Below, in pieces: positions 26,001 through 33,883 of a stretch of 64,000 nucleotides of DNA. Positions within the stretch are counted from its first letter, which is position 1. Each line of letters opens with the position of its first letter. Under the pieces are notes generated by a model that worked only from the letters and a program-made list of their open reading frames with translations, was not told the origin of the DNA and made no database searches. The stretch comes from Dyella amyloliquefaciens. GTDB lineage: Bacteria > Pseudomonadota > Gammaproteobacteria > Xanthomonadales > Rhodanobacteraceae. The stretch lies in contig NZ_SAYT01000001.1 in the NCBI RefSeq assembly GCF_004296575.1, positions 372,001 to 436,000 of the forward strand, read 5' to 3'. The translations under genes were made by a program, and so were the position numbers.

Positions 26001-26499
26001 AGAAGCGTTCCTCGCGGGACAGGTGGCGACCGAACGCCAGGCTCCGCGCGGTGGCGGTGAAGATCCACGAGCCGTCGCTCTGCGGCGGATAGGCGTCATC
26101 CCACACATAGACCAATCCGAACGCGGGCCATACGCGCCACAGCGCCGCCAGGGCCACCACCAGGGCACCGGCCAGCAGCAGCGCCGCGCTCAGGCTGGGT
26201 GCCTGGTTGAGCTTGAGCATGGGCCAGGCCACCAGCGCGAACACCAGCACCACATAGCCGGTGAACATCACCAGGTAAGCGGCGCCCCGGCGCAGCACGG
26301 TGCGGCCGAAGTGCGGTTCCGGATCGAATCCGATCGCGTGGCATACCGCCGCCATGGTCAGCGCATTGGCGACCAGCAGCGGGATCAGCGCAAGCGGGTG
26401 CGCTCCCAATGCCGCGATCGCGGTGGCGACGAGGCCGGGAAGGAACCAGGCGAGGGCTTGCAGGAACGGAGGCGGGCGACGCGTTTTTGAATAGGCCAT
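23035..26499 (-). CDS. Large membrane-anchored ankyrin-repeat protein
   Basis: A 1154-residue protein. The first 225 residues form about six hydrophobic helices (for example LVATAIAALGAHPLALIPLLVANAL-type segments). A proline-rich linker near 235-255 follows, and then ankyrin repeats to the C-terminus. Typical units read DVNLADRHGSTALMEAARAG, GHAALHAAAQYG and GVTALHACAMHALLAPARVLLARGAD. I count on the order of twenty units, with a non-repeat interruption around 600-700. Ankyrin arrays bind proteins, so a cytoplasmic scaffold tethered to the inner membrane is the likely form. Similar long proteins are seen in xanthomonads; the function is unknown. The gene stands alone between terminators. Confidence 0.85.
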   Translation of the reverse strand: MAYSKTRRPPPFLQALAWFLPGLVATAIAALGAHPLALIPLLVANALTMAAVCHAIGFDPEPHFGRTVLRRGAAYLVMFTGYVVLVFALVAWPMLKLNQAPSLSAALLLAGALVVALAALWRVWPAFGLVYVWDDAYPPQSDGSWIFTATARSLAFGRHLSREERFFTHFLPAAFALLVLAFVGIALTGLYGVMPSELRTAALAIYGVLLMPLGCLVIANRTLRALLCETRRPARQPAAGVVEPAPIPKPKPAPQLSEQERTAGTPEQAQALLAAIRDGDIERALALVEAGANPNTAPITGDRDQRPVLMLAALPPDTRLLRALIAKGADVNRASGGLTPLLAATRDSWHGRAEAVMTLLANGANALATDADGNTPLHGAVLSEEPIVAAMLLDAGAPINALNKARLSPLTVACRAANWPVAKFLLERGAKPTPADGEPALVAAAGIADDDVEGVKLLLKHRASVNAVDARHRSALMAAASEGHEQIARALRAAGADVNLADRHGSTALMEAARAGAVGIVKLLAEAQPDARARDSHGRDALTLACQSPRAHAEMIRALLSLGAEPKTVGSDGRSALDHAAASGRWDLVALLDPETPLPASLSLDALPDGADTPAHLLDALRFGHWAIVSTFTTRVREWPQSQLAQLYLDLATPGLGAARRWLLDHALEPESRLQPQLVDDADVDEPREAQLPPLGRRLFDALLQQLPTATEAVDDLLHAGATPAGAGLLTQALLRLEDSVQGAALPLVMLERGADPFGADARERTPVHLAATFGHVALLQALLSRGCDPNTRDTSGRTPLFAALEHGELALPLVRALVSHGADPEAIDANGETPLGLALEHDAVERWLNWGEWKRPTRPVRAEDLPQAAAAGALTAVDRLLELGFAVDTRDHQGATALLHACGAGHRDVAALLLEKGADATLAANNGITPLAAAVSARREALVTLLLQHGVAVDQRLPGEATVLMIAAAMGYPEVVEQLLDGGADVNAADARGHAALHAAAQYGFDHNDSLRARRLFDALLKRGADVSLADKEGKTPLLLLLGAHLRPGSECDPTHIGALVPVLLDAGAALEHADQRGVTALHACAMHALLAPARVLLARGADRQAADAFGRTAADVARTIGYVDIAHELAARSTGAIPSVRQMLRQPAQPAE

Positions 26500-26570
26500 G
26501 GGCGCGAAGTATAGGAATCGTTACGGCGCCAGACGGTAATCCCGTGTTAACGGCGGCCCGGAAGACACGA

Positions 26571-26861
26571 TCACGAGTGGCGATCGTGCGGCTTGCTCTT
26601 GTACTCGGGGTGGTTGGACGAGGCCAACGTTTCCTGGGGAGGGAGCTGCAGGTGCCAGCCCTGATCCTCGAGATGCTCGAGCACGACCTTGGCGTCTTCA
26701 TAGGGCAGCTTGCGCTGTCCGGTGAGTTCGACCTCGAGGGCGAGGCGCAGGTCGCCCAGCATCAGCGCGAGCGGGGCGGGGATGCAGGCGAAGCCATCGC
26801 GCTCCCGCAGCCAGAGGTAGCTGTCGGGCTTGCGCTGGCTGGCATAGACGTAACAGTGCAT
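26571..26861 (-). CDS. YcgL domain-containing protein
   Basis: A 96-residue soluble protein: MHCYVYASQRKPDSYLWLRERDGFACIPAPL and the GWHLQLPPQE segment are the YcgL signature. The family is widespread in gammaproteobacteria, has a small alpha/beta fold and has no established biochemical role. It precedes the ankyrin gene on the same strand with a gap of 71 bp. The 306 bp between it and the FadL gene hold no gene that I can support. Confidence 0.88.
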   Translation of the reverse strand: MHCYVYASQRKPDSYLWLRERDGFACIPAPLALMLGDLRLALEVELTGQRKLPYEDAKVVLEHLEDQGWHLQLPPQETLASSNHPEYKSKPHDRHS

Positions 26862-27167
26862 GGCGGCACCCTGTCGGCGGCGTTCGGAGGAAGGGGCGCT
26901 CGAGAAACGGCGCAGGGGACCGTAAGGGTACCAGTCCGGGATGTCTCAGTCCCGTCTGGATTACGCGTCGATCTTCGTCATTCGTCATCGATCGTCATGG
27001 AATCGTCCGGCGAGATGTGAAATTTTTGCTGCGGCTGCACTTGCAAGCCCTGCATCGAGTGGGCACAGTTCCGCCCAGGGGACTCAAACGCGCGTATGAA
27101 AATCAAGCGCCATAGTCAACCCCCGCGCTATCCCGAGCCAGACCTAACGATAAGCAGGAGCATGCAG

Positions 27168-28607
27168 ATGCAGATGTCTTTCCGCCCATTTTCCCGTACG
27201 GGCCGTCCGCTCGCGCTCGCCGCGCTGAGTCTGGCGATCCTCGGTTCGTTTGCTGCACCGCAGAGCGCCCATGCAAGCGCGTTCCAGCTGCATGAGGACA
27301 GTGCCGCCGCCATGGGTCGCGCCTATGCCGGTTCGGCCACCGCTGGTGGCGACGTGTCGGTGGTGGCGAACAACCCGGCCGCCATGTCGGACCTGAAGGG
27401 CACCTATTTCCAGGCTGACGTGACCGCCATCAATTTCGGCACCACCTTCAGCGGTAGCGCCCACGATGCCCTGGGTCGCCCGATCAGCGGCGGCAACGGC
27501 GGCGACGCTGGCACCACCATGCCGGTTCCGGCGCTGTTCTTCGCCACCCAGTTTGCCGACAAGTGGCACGTGGGCGCGGCCTTCACCGTGCCGTTCGGCT
27601 TCCAGACCGAGTACGACTCGAACTGGATCGGCCGTTACAACGCCATCAAGTCGAAGTTCGAATCGCTGGACGGCACGCTGTCCCTGTCCTATGACGTCAC
27701 CGATACCTTCTCGCTGGGCGTCAGCGGCATTGCGCAGAAGACCTCGGCCGAGCTGACCTCCGCCGTCAACTACAACGCCGTGGGCCTGGGCCTCGTGCAG
27801 CAGGCCGTGGGCGCTGGCGCGCTGCCGCCGGCCGCCGGTGCCGCACTGGCCGGTCAGGTGAACACCATCGTGCCGCCGGGTTCGGACGGTCTGGCCCGCA
27901 TCAAGGGCGATGACTGGGCCTACGGTTACCAGGTCGGCATGTTCTGGAAGATCACCCCGCAGGACAAGTTCGCGCTGGCCTATCGCTCGAAGATCTCGCA
28001 CACGCTGGAAGGCACCGCCAACTTCACCGTGCCGGCCAATGTGCAGGCTCTGCTGTCCAACCCGACCGTGGCCGCGCTGCTCGCGGGTGCAGGCGGCGTG
28101 CCGTTCACGCACACCGATGGCACCGCGCCGTTCACCACCCCGGCCGTGGCGACCGCCAGCTACTGGCACCAGGAAGAGAAGTTCGGCCTGGGCTTCGATG
28201 CGGCATGGACCAAGTGGGACGTGTTCAAGAACTTGAACGTGTACTACTCCAACCCGGCGCAGCCGACCACGACCGAAGCCTTCAACTGGCGCAACAGCTG
28301 GTACGTGTCCCTGGGTGGCGAGTACTACGTCAACGACAAGCTGACCCTGCGCGGCGGTCTCGCGCTCGACACCACGCCGACCCAGACGGCGACCCGCGAT
28401 CCGCGCGTGCCTGACAGCACCCGCCAGCTGGTCAGCTTCGGCGTCGGCTACAAGGCCAGCGAGCACTTCGTGATCAACGCTTCGTACGCGCACATCTTCG
28501 TGAACAGCGCGCGCATGAACGCGACCAGCTCCACCGCCGATGTGATCACCGGCAGCTCCGACGATTACGGCAACCTGCTGAGCCTGTCGGCCCAGTACAA
28601 GTTCTAA
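27168..28607 (+). CDS. FadL/TodX-family outer-membrane transporter
   Basis: A 479-residue outer-membrane beta-barrel. The signal peptide ends near AHASA, and the mature N-terminus FQLHEDSAAAMGRAYAGSA is followed by VVANNPAAMSDLKG, the NPA hatch motif of FadL. Aromatic beta strands run to a terminal phenylalanine (AQYKF), as needed for barrel assembly. It should carry long-chain fatty acids or other hydrophobic molecules into the periplasm by lateral diffusion. The ATG at 27168 is picked because AGGAG lies seven bases before it; upstream ATGs at 27096 and 27162 have worse spacing. A strong terminator follows, so it is monocistronic. Confidence 0.92.
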   Translation: MQMSFRPFSRTGRPLALAALSLAILGSFAAPQSAHASAFQLHEDSAAAMGRAYAGSATAGGDVSVVANNPAAMSDLKGTYFQADVTAINFGTTFSGSAHDALGRPISGGNGGDAGTTMPVPALFFATQFADKWHVGAAFTVPFGFQTEYDSNWIGRYNAIKSKFESLDGTLSLSYDVTDTFSLGVSGIAQKTSAELTSAVNYNAVGLGLVQQAVGAGALPPAAGAALAGQVNTIVPPGSDGLARIKGDDWAYGYQVGMFWKITPQDKFALAYRSKISHTLEGTANFTVPANVQALLSNPTVAALLAGAGGVPFTHTDGTAPFTTPAVATASYWHQEEKFGLGFDAAWTKWDVFKNLNVYYSNPAQPTTTEAFNWRNSWYVSLGGEYYVNDKLTLRGGLALDTTPTQTATRDPRVPDSTRQLVSFGVGYKASEHFVINASYAHIFVNSARMNATSSTADVITGSSDDYGNLLSLSAQYKF

Positions 28608-28628
28608 TCGCATAGCGACGCGGCAAAC

Positions 28629-28658
28629 AAAAAGCCACCCCGCGAGGGGTGGCTTTTT
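28629..28658 (+). terminator. Intrinsic terminator after the FadL gene
   Basis: A 13-bp stem (AAAAAGCCACCCC at 28629-28641 with 28646-28658, loop GCGA) followed by T and C residues ends the fadL-like transcript 22 bp past the stop. Confidence 0.88.
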
Positions 28659-28676
28659 TCTTGGCCGTCTTTTCGT

Positions 28677-28757
28677 GTAGGAGCGCACCCAGTGCGCGAA
28701 AAGCCTACGAAGCAGTGGTGATTGCGCCTAGCGCCCGCGCACAGGTGAGCTCCTGCA
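28677..28757. repeat. REP unit, A/A subtype, with a degenerate partner
   Basis: A clean REP copy at 28677-28699 is followed by a decayed inverted copy (GCGCACAGGTGAGCTCCTGC, about 28736-28755). It looks like a REPIN losing one arm. Confidence 0.65.
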
Positions 28758-28774
28758 TGACGAGCGGGCGCACC

Positions 28775-30187
28775 TCAGCCAAAACGCATCAACAGCTTCA
28801 GCATCCGCTTGAACTGAGCGCCGTAAGGCGGGTTGAACATGCCGGCACCGTTGAAACGTGCCTGATGGAATACCGGCTTCATGTGCGAGAACGTGCGGAA
28901 GCCCGCTTCACCGTGATAGCCGCCGATGCCCGACGGCCCCACGCCGCCAAACGGCAGCCCATGCTGGGCGATGTGGTAAATCGTGTCGTTGACGGTGACG
29001 CCGCCGGCATGGGTGCGCGACAGCACGCGATCGATGGTGGCGCGATCCTGTTCGAACAGGTACAGCGCGAGCGGCTGCGGATGCGAGGCCACGTACGCGA
29101 TCGCCTCGTCCAGCGAGTCGTACGGCAGCACCGGCAGCAGCGGGCCGAAGATCTCCTCCTGCATCACCGCCATGTCATCGTTTACGCCGGTCAGCATGAG
29201 CGGAGCGAGCAGGCGCTTTGAAGACACGTCCTGGGCATCGCTCAGCGCGACGGTGTGCGCACCCGCGGCAAGGGCGCCGTCACGCAGCTTCGCCAGGCGT
29301 TCGTACTGCCGGTCGGAAATGATCGAGGCGTATTGTCCCTGCTTGCCGATCGCCGGATACAGGCGCGAGGCGGTGGCGCGGGCAGTGTCGATGAATTCGC
29401 CCATGCGGCCACGGGGGACCAGCACATAGTCGGGCGCGATGCAGGTCTGTCCCGCATTGACCAGCTTGCCGAGCAAGATGCGTTCGGCCGCGTTGTCCAG
29501 GCGTGCGCCAGGACCGACGATGGCCGGGGATTTGCCGCCCAGTTCAAGCGTTACCGGCGTGAGATTGGCGGCTGCGGCACGCATGACGTGGTGACCCACC
29601 GCCGTGGAGCCGGTGAACAGGAGATGGTCGAACGGAAGTGCGGAGAACGCCTGCGCGACCTCCGCATCGCCGGTGACGACCACCACCTCATCGGGCTGGA
29701 AGTAACGCGCCACCTGCTCGGCGAACAGCGCCGAGAAGCGTGGCGTGTACTCGCTCATCTTCAGCATCACGCGGTTGCCCGCGGTAAGCGCATCGATCAG
29801 CGGACCCACCGCGAGGAACAGCGGGTAGTTCCACGGCACGATGATGCCCACCACGCCGCGTGGCTGCGGCATCAGGGTGGTGCGAGCGGGCAGGAACGCC
29901 AGGTTGGCCAGTCCCCCCTTTGCACGCATCCAGCGCCTGCCGTGCTTCAGCGAGTGGCGGAGATTCGAGATGCTGGGATACAGCTCCAGCAGCTCGGTCT
30001 CCTCCACCGGCCGATGGCCGAAGTCGGCGCTGATCGCTTCGGCGAATGCCCCTCGTTGCTCCGTAAGCAGCTTCTCCAGCGAACGCAGCCGCGTGGCGCG
30101 CGTTTCCCAGCTTGTCATGGGGTCGCGGGCCTGCGCTTCGCGCAGTCGGAGGAGCGTGGCGTGCAGTGAGGGGCTGCGCTCTTGCAT
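28775..30187 (-). CDS. Coniferyl-aldehyde-type dehydrogenase
   Basis: A 470-residue NAD(P)-dependent aldehyde dehydrogenase of the CalB group. It shows VPWNYPLFLAVGPLIDALTAGNRV, FTGSTAVGHHVM, VTLELGGKSP (general base Glu) and the nucleophile C249 in NAGQTCIAPDY. The C-terminus HMKPVFHQARFNGAGMFNPPYG is distinctive of the coniferyl aldehyde dehydrogenase family, which oxidizes aromatic or fatty aldehydes to acids. The ATG at 30187 lies 2 bp after the TonB-receptor stop, so it is the distal gene of the receptor operon. The substrate is inferred from family only. Confidence 0.88.
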   Translation of the reverse strand: MQERSPSLHATLLRLREAQARDPMTSWETRATRLRSLEKLLTEQRGAFAEAISADFGHRPVEETELLELYPSISNLRHSLKHGRRWMRAKGGLANLAFLPARTTLMPQPRGVVGIIVPWNYPLFLAVGPLIDALTAGNRVMLKMSEYTPRFSALFAEQVARYFQPDEVVVVTGDAEVAQAFSALPFDHLLFTGSTAVGHHVMRAAAANLTPVTLELGGKSPAIVGPGARLDNAAERILLGKLVNAGQTCIAPDYVLVPRGRMGEFIDTARATASRLYPAIGKQGQYASIISDRQYERLAKLRDGALAAGAHTVALSDAQDVSSKRLLAPLMLTGVNDDMAVMQEEIFGPLLPVLPYDSLDEAIAYVASHPQPLALYLFEQDRATIDRVLSRTHAGGVTVNDTIYHIAQHGLPFGGVGPSGIGGYHGEAGFRTFSHMKPVFHQARFNGAGMFNPPYGAQFKRMLKLLMRFG

Positions 30188-30189
30188 GG

Positions 30190-32667
30190 TCAGAACTTCG
30201 CCCGCAGTTCGAGGCCCCACATGCGGGGCGGAGTGATGGATGCGAACGGGGTGCCGAACACGCTGGTGGTGATGTTGTTCACGCCGTCCACATACCGCTT
30301 GTTGAAGAGATTGGTGCCATAGAGCGCAACGCCCCAGCGATCGTTCGGCGCGTGCCAGTCAAGGCGCGCGTCGGTACGCTGCTCGCTGGTACCGACCTGG
30401 AAGTTCGGGCTGATCACGCACTCGCCTTGGAACTGCGAGTCGTTGTTGCAGCGCGACTTGCCGCGGTAGGCCTGGGCCAGGTCGAACTCCAGATCGCCGT
30501 TGAACACCTGGTGCCAAGTGTAGGCCAGCGAGGCCGTGCCGGAGAACTTCGGCGTGCCCGTGGGCTGGCCGGTCAGCACGACACCGTCCGGCGCGACGCC
30601 CTTGCGGTAGGTCGCGTCGATGTAGGCGCCCAGGAAGCTCAGGCGCAGGCTGCTGATCGGTTGCCACTGCGCTTCCAGCTCCAGGCCCTTGGCCTCCTGG
30701 TCGGTGCTGTTGACGATGTAGATCGGTACGCCCGAGCCGCTGTAGTTCGGATCGAGCTGCAGCGACTGCTTGTTGTCGTAGCGGTAGTAGTAGGTCGACG
30801 CGTTGAGCAACAGGTTTTGATCGGGGAAGAGGGACTTGATGCCCGCCTCGTAGTTCATCACCTTCTCCGGCGCAAACTCCGAGCCCACCTGCACGCTGTT
30901 GTAACCGCCCGCCTTGTAGCCCTTGGTGATGGAGAAATAGCCCATCACGTCCGGCGTGAACTTGTAGCTGGCCACCACACGCGGGCTGAGGTTGTTCCAG
31001 GTATTGCTGGCTTTCACCACCTGGCCGACGGCATTGGGGAAGATCACGTTGCCACCAAATGCGGCCAGTGCCGCCTGCGCTTCGGGCGGCAGCATGTTGA
31101 TGACGCCCAGGCCCTGCAGGCCCGCAATGGTGGCATCGAACTGCGGCGCGCTGCGCGGCATGGTGTACCAGCTGAATTCCTTCTCGTCACGCGTGTAACG
31201 CAGGCCGGTGGTGAGGTCGAAACGGTCGGCCACATGCCAGATCACGTCGCCGAAGGCGGCGTAGGCCTTGAAGTTGCCGTCGTTGCTGATGCCTTCCTGC
31301 CACGGATCGCCCAGCAGGGATACCGGCAGGCCCATTGCGCTGAGGGCGTTGCTGATGTCGGTGAGTGGCGTACCCACGCCCATCACGTTCTGCGCCAGCG
31401 TATCGAGGCTGTCGGTGTAGACGTTGGTCTGGCTGGTCTGGCGTGCCTGCTCCTGGTAGTAGCTCACGCCGCCCACCCAGTCCATCAGGTCGGTGTTGCC
31501 GGAGAGCTTGAACTCCTGGTACCAGCTGTTGTTGTGCTCGATGTTGGCGGTATCGAGGTAGGTGACGATGTGGTTGGTACCGTCATAGTCGCCCTTGTTG
31601 AACGTATCGAAACCGCGCCAGGCGGTGGTCGACACGAAGTCGCCCCACGAGAAGCCGTGGTCGATACGCAGCGTGCCGTCATCGAAGCGGCGCGATTCCC
31701 TGGCGCCGACCGTGTCGTTGTAGAGCGGCGCATGCAGCGGGTTGTAGTAGGTGGCCGGGTCAGGCGGGAAGGGCGCGCGCTCGTTGGTGTCGTTGGACAG
31801 CGGCACCAGGCCGATCGCAGCTTCGGGCAGCTGGTTGAGCTTTTCGTGGTCCCAGGACAGCAGCACGCGGGTATCGTCGGTGACATTCCAGCGGAACACC
31901 GCGCGGGTACCCCAGTCGTTGTCCCCGCCGTATTCCTTGCCGGTCGCGGCGTCCTTGATCCAGCCGTCGCTCTGGTTGTCGACGACGCTCACGCGCAGCG
32001 CCATGTCCTTGTTGATCGGAATGTTCACCAGCGCATCGGCATAGCGACGGCCATCGTTGCCGACGCGCACGCGGGCCTTGCCCTCGAACTTGTCGGTGGG
32101 CTCGTTGGTGACGATGGAAATGGCGCCTGCCGCGGCATTGCGGCCGAACAGGGTGCCCTGCGGACCCTTCAGTACTTCGATGCGGGCGACGTCGTTGAAC
32201 GCCAGCAGCGAGCCGCCGGAACGTGCGGCGTACACGCCGTCGACGTAGATGCCCACAGCGGACTCCGTACCGATGCCGAAGTTGCTGGTCGAAATGCCGC
32301 GCAGCTCGTAGGTCGGCTGCGTGGGTGAATCGGCGCCGATGGACAGGCCCGGTACAAAGATGTCCATCTTGCTGAGATCGGTGGCGCCCAGCGTGTCGAT
32401 CTGCTTGGCGGTGACGATCTGCAGCGGAATCGGCACCGACTGCACTTCCTGGCTACGGCTCTGTGCCGTCACCGTGATGTTGCCAAGCAGCTTGGCCTTC
32501 TCCGGATCGGCCTGTGTGCCGTTGGTGGTGCTGGCGTTGTCTTGCGTGCCAGCCGGTGTTTGGTCGGCGGCGAAAGCGCCAAGCGGAATGCTGGCGAGCA
32601 ACACGGAACTGCCGAGCAACAGGCGGCGCAGGCTAACGGACAACAGACGCGGACGAATCATCATCAC
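30190..32667 (-). CDS. TonB-dependent receptor
   Basis: An 825-residue outer-membrane receptor. The signal peptide (about 1-33, ending AFAA) is followed by a TonB-box-like NITVTAQSR near 63. A plug domain contains VPIPLQIVTAKQIDTLGATDL, STSNFGIGTESAVGIYVDGVY and VLKGPQGTLFGRNAAAGAI. A 22-strand barrel ends in the aromatic ELRAKF. The plug resembles receptors annotated for sterols, bile acids or other hydrophobic organics rather than siderophores. It opens with GTG then ATG ATG, with GGGGAGA before. An intrinsic terminator lies between it and the upstream cytochrome gene, so it may also have its own promoter. Confidence 0.93.
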   Translation of the reverse strand: MMMIRPRLLSVSLRRLLLGSSVLLASIPLGAFAADQTPAGTQDNASTTNGTQADPEKAKLLGNITVTAQSRSQEVQSVPIPLQIVTAKQIDTLGATDLSKMDIFVPGLSIGADSPTQPTYELRGISTSNFGIGTESAVGIYVDGVYAARSGGSLLAFNDVARIEVLKGPQGTLFGRNAAAGAISIVTNEPTDKFEGKARVRVGNDGRRYADALVNIPINKDMALRVSVVDNQSDGWIKDAATGKEYGGDNDWGTRAVFRWNVTDDTRVLLSWDHEKLNQLPEAAIGLVPLSNDTNERAPFPPDPATYYNPLHAPLYNDTVGARESRRFDDGTLRIDHGFSWGDFVSTTAWRGFDTFNKGDYDGTNHIVTYLDTANIEHNNSWYQEFKLSGNTDLMDWVGGVSYYQEQARQTSQTNVYTDSLDTLAQNVMGVGTPLTDISNALSAMGLPVSLLGDPWQEGISNDGNFKAYAAFGDVIWHVADRFDLTTGLRYTRDEKEFSWYTMPRSAPQFDATIAGLQGLGVINMLPPEAQAALAAFGGNVIFPNAVGQVVKASNTWNNLSPRVVASYKFTPDVMGYFSITKGYKAGGYNSVQVGSEFAPEKVMNYEAGIKSLFPDQNLLLNASTYYYRYDNKQSLQLDPNYSGSGVPIYIVNSTDQEAKGLELEAQWQPISSLRLSFLGAYIDATYRKGVAPDGVVLTGQPTGTPKFSGTASLAYTWHQVFNGDLEFDLAQAYRGKSRCNNDSQFQGECVISPNFQVGTSEQRTDARLDWHAPNDRWGVALYGTNLFNKRYVDGVNNITTSVFGTPFASITPPRMWGLELRAKF

Positions 32668-32692
32668 CAGATCTCCCCTCGAATAAGAAAAG

Positions 32693-32716
32693 GCCGCGAC
32701 CCTCTGGGGTCGCGGC
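32693..32716 (-). terminator. Intrinsic terminator between cytochrome and receptor genes
   Basis: A perfect 10-bp stem (GCCGCGACCC at 32693-32702 with 32707-32716, loop TCTG) is followed on the minus strand by CTTTTCTTATTC. It should end or attenuate the transcript from the beta-helix and cytochrome genes before the receptor gene. Confidence 0.75.
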
Positions 32717-32727
32717 TTGTTGCTTCC

Positions 32728-33870
32728 TTAGTGGATCGCGACGCAGCCCCCCGACTGCGCCGCGATCCATGCCTTGATCAGTGCAACGCCTTCGCGATGC
32801 ACGGTACTTCGACCCAGCTCCGGCATCATCTCGCCCGGATCGGTGGACTCCAGGCGATACGGCACGATGGAGTCCGCGGGCGCGCCCGGCACGATGTCGA
32901 ACAGATGGTCGCCGGTACCACGGCCAGCGGCCACGGGCGGCTTGCAGATACCCAGGTGGCGATCTTCCGGAACACTGACGTCGAGCGTCAGGCCAGTGGT
33001 GTTGGCCGCGCCCTTGGGGTTGTGGCAGTGACCGCAGTTGATGTCCAGATAGGCGCGGGCACGTGCGTCGAGAGACGCGTGATCGTCCATCCAGTTTGCG
33101 TTGCGCGGCGCCTGGTCCGGTGCCGGTGCGCCCGTGAGGTAGCCCACCTTCACCAGGTGCGCCAGCTCGTTCTCCTCACCGGTCGCGTAGTGGTAGTCGC
33201 GATTGAGATGGCGGGCCTTGGGACCGATCGGGTGAATCTTGCGCGTCACCCAGTCCTGCGCGTGGCAGCTCGAGCACTGGCTTTCGTCAGGCACGACGTA
33301 GTTGAAGTCCTCGCGAGCATCGCTGTCGTCCACCAGCGTCAGCGGAATGACGGCACCGGTGCGGGCCAGCTCGGCATCGCTCTGGTCGTCCTTCCACACG
33401 TACGGAATCGCTGCCCAACCCGACTCGCGATGCACCAGGATGCGCGTCTCGACAAGATGCACGTTGGCGAGATCGAGCCCTTCACCGGCGAAGTCGCGCG
33501 AACTGTCGTAGGTACGCGCCACATCACTGAACTTCCCCGTCGTCGAGCGCGGGTAGTAGAAGGTCTTGCTGATGACCGTGCCGACCGGGAAATCGAACGT
33601 GTCGGTCGGGTCGTACTTGGCCGACGTGCCCTTGGGCATCCACACCGTGCGCAGCTTGTGCGCGTAGTCGGTGAACAGCGGCGTATTGAGGTCGTACGGC
33701 ACGACGCCCTGGTTCAACACCAGCTTGCCGCTACGCACTTCCACCACGTGCCAATCACTCAGGTGCTGTGGACGGCCATCGGCGTGGAACGCCACCGGAT
33801 CGAGATCTCGGTGGCATCCAGCCGCCAGCGCTACCAGGGACAGCAGCAGCAAACGCAGACGGGACTTCAT
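32728..33870 (-). CDS. SO2930-family diheme c-type cytochrome lipoprotein
   Basis: A 380-residue exported lipoprotein (signal MKSRLRLLLLSLVALAAGC). It has two heme c sites, CSSCH at 199-203 and CGHCH at 279-283, the latter in LDINCGHCHNPKGAANTTGL. The overall layout matches the family described from Shewanella SO2930 and the HNE_0200 type, which is regularly paired with a beta-helix lipoprotein, as it is here. It probably passes electrons in the periplasm or at the outer membrane; the partner reaction is unknown. The ATG at 33870 is used, since the longer frame would destroy the signal peptide. Confidence 0.88.
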   Translation of the reverse strand: MKSRLRLLLLSLVALAAGCHRDLDPVAFHADGRPQHLSDWHVVEVRSGKLVLNQGVVPYDLNTPLFTDYAHKLRTVWMPKGTSAKYDPTDTFDFPVGTVISKTFYYPRSTTGKFSDVARTYDSSRDFAGEGLDLANVHLVETRILVHRESGWAAIPYVWKDDQSDAELARTGAVIPLTLVDDSDAREDFNYVVPDESQCSSCHAQDWVTRKIHPIGPKARHLNRDYHYATGEENELAHLVKVGYLTGAPAPDQAPRNANWMDDHASLDARARAYLDINCGHCHNPKGAANTTGLTLDVSVPEDRHLGICKPPVAAGRGTGDHLFDIVPGAPADSIVPYRLESTDPGEMMPELGRSTVHREGVALIKAWIAAQSGGCVAIH

Positions 33871-33883
33871 CAAAACGACTACC

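Noticed and set aside
23113-26490. An 1125-codon plus-strand frame opposite the ankyrin gene
   Set aside because: It is the complement of regular ankyrin repeats, which keeps stops out of this frame. It has no domain of its own and no ribosome site.
30112-32328. A 738-codon plus-strand frame opposite the TonB receptor and aldehyde dehydrogenase genes
   Set aside because: It crosses the junction of two well-supported genes on the other strand and shows only shadow composition.
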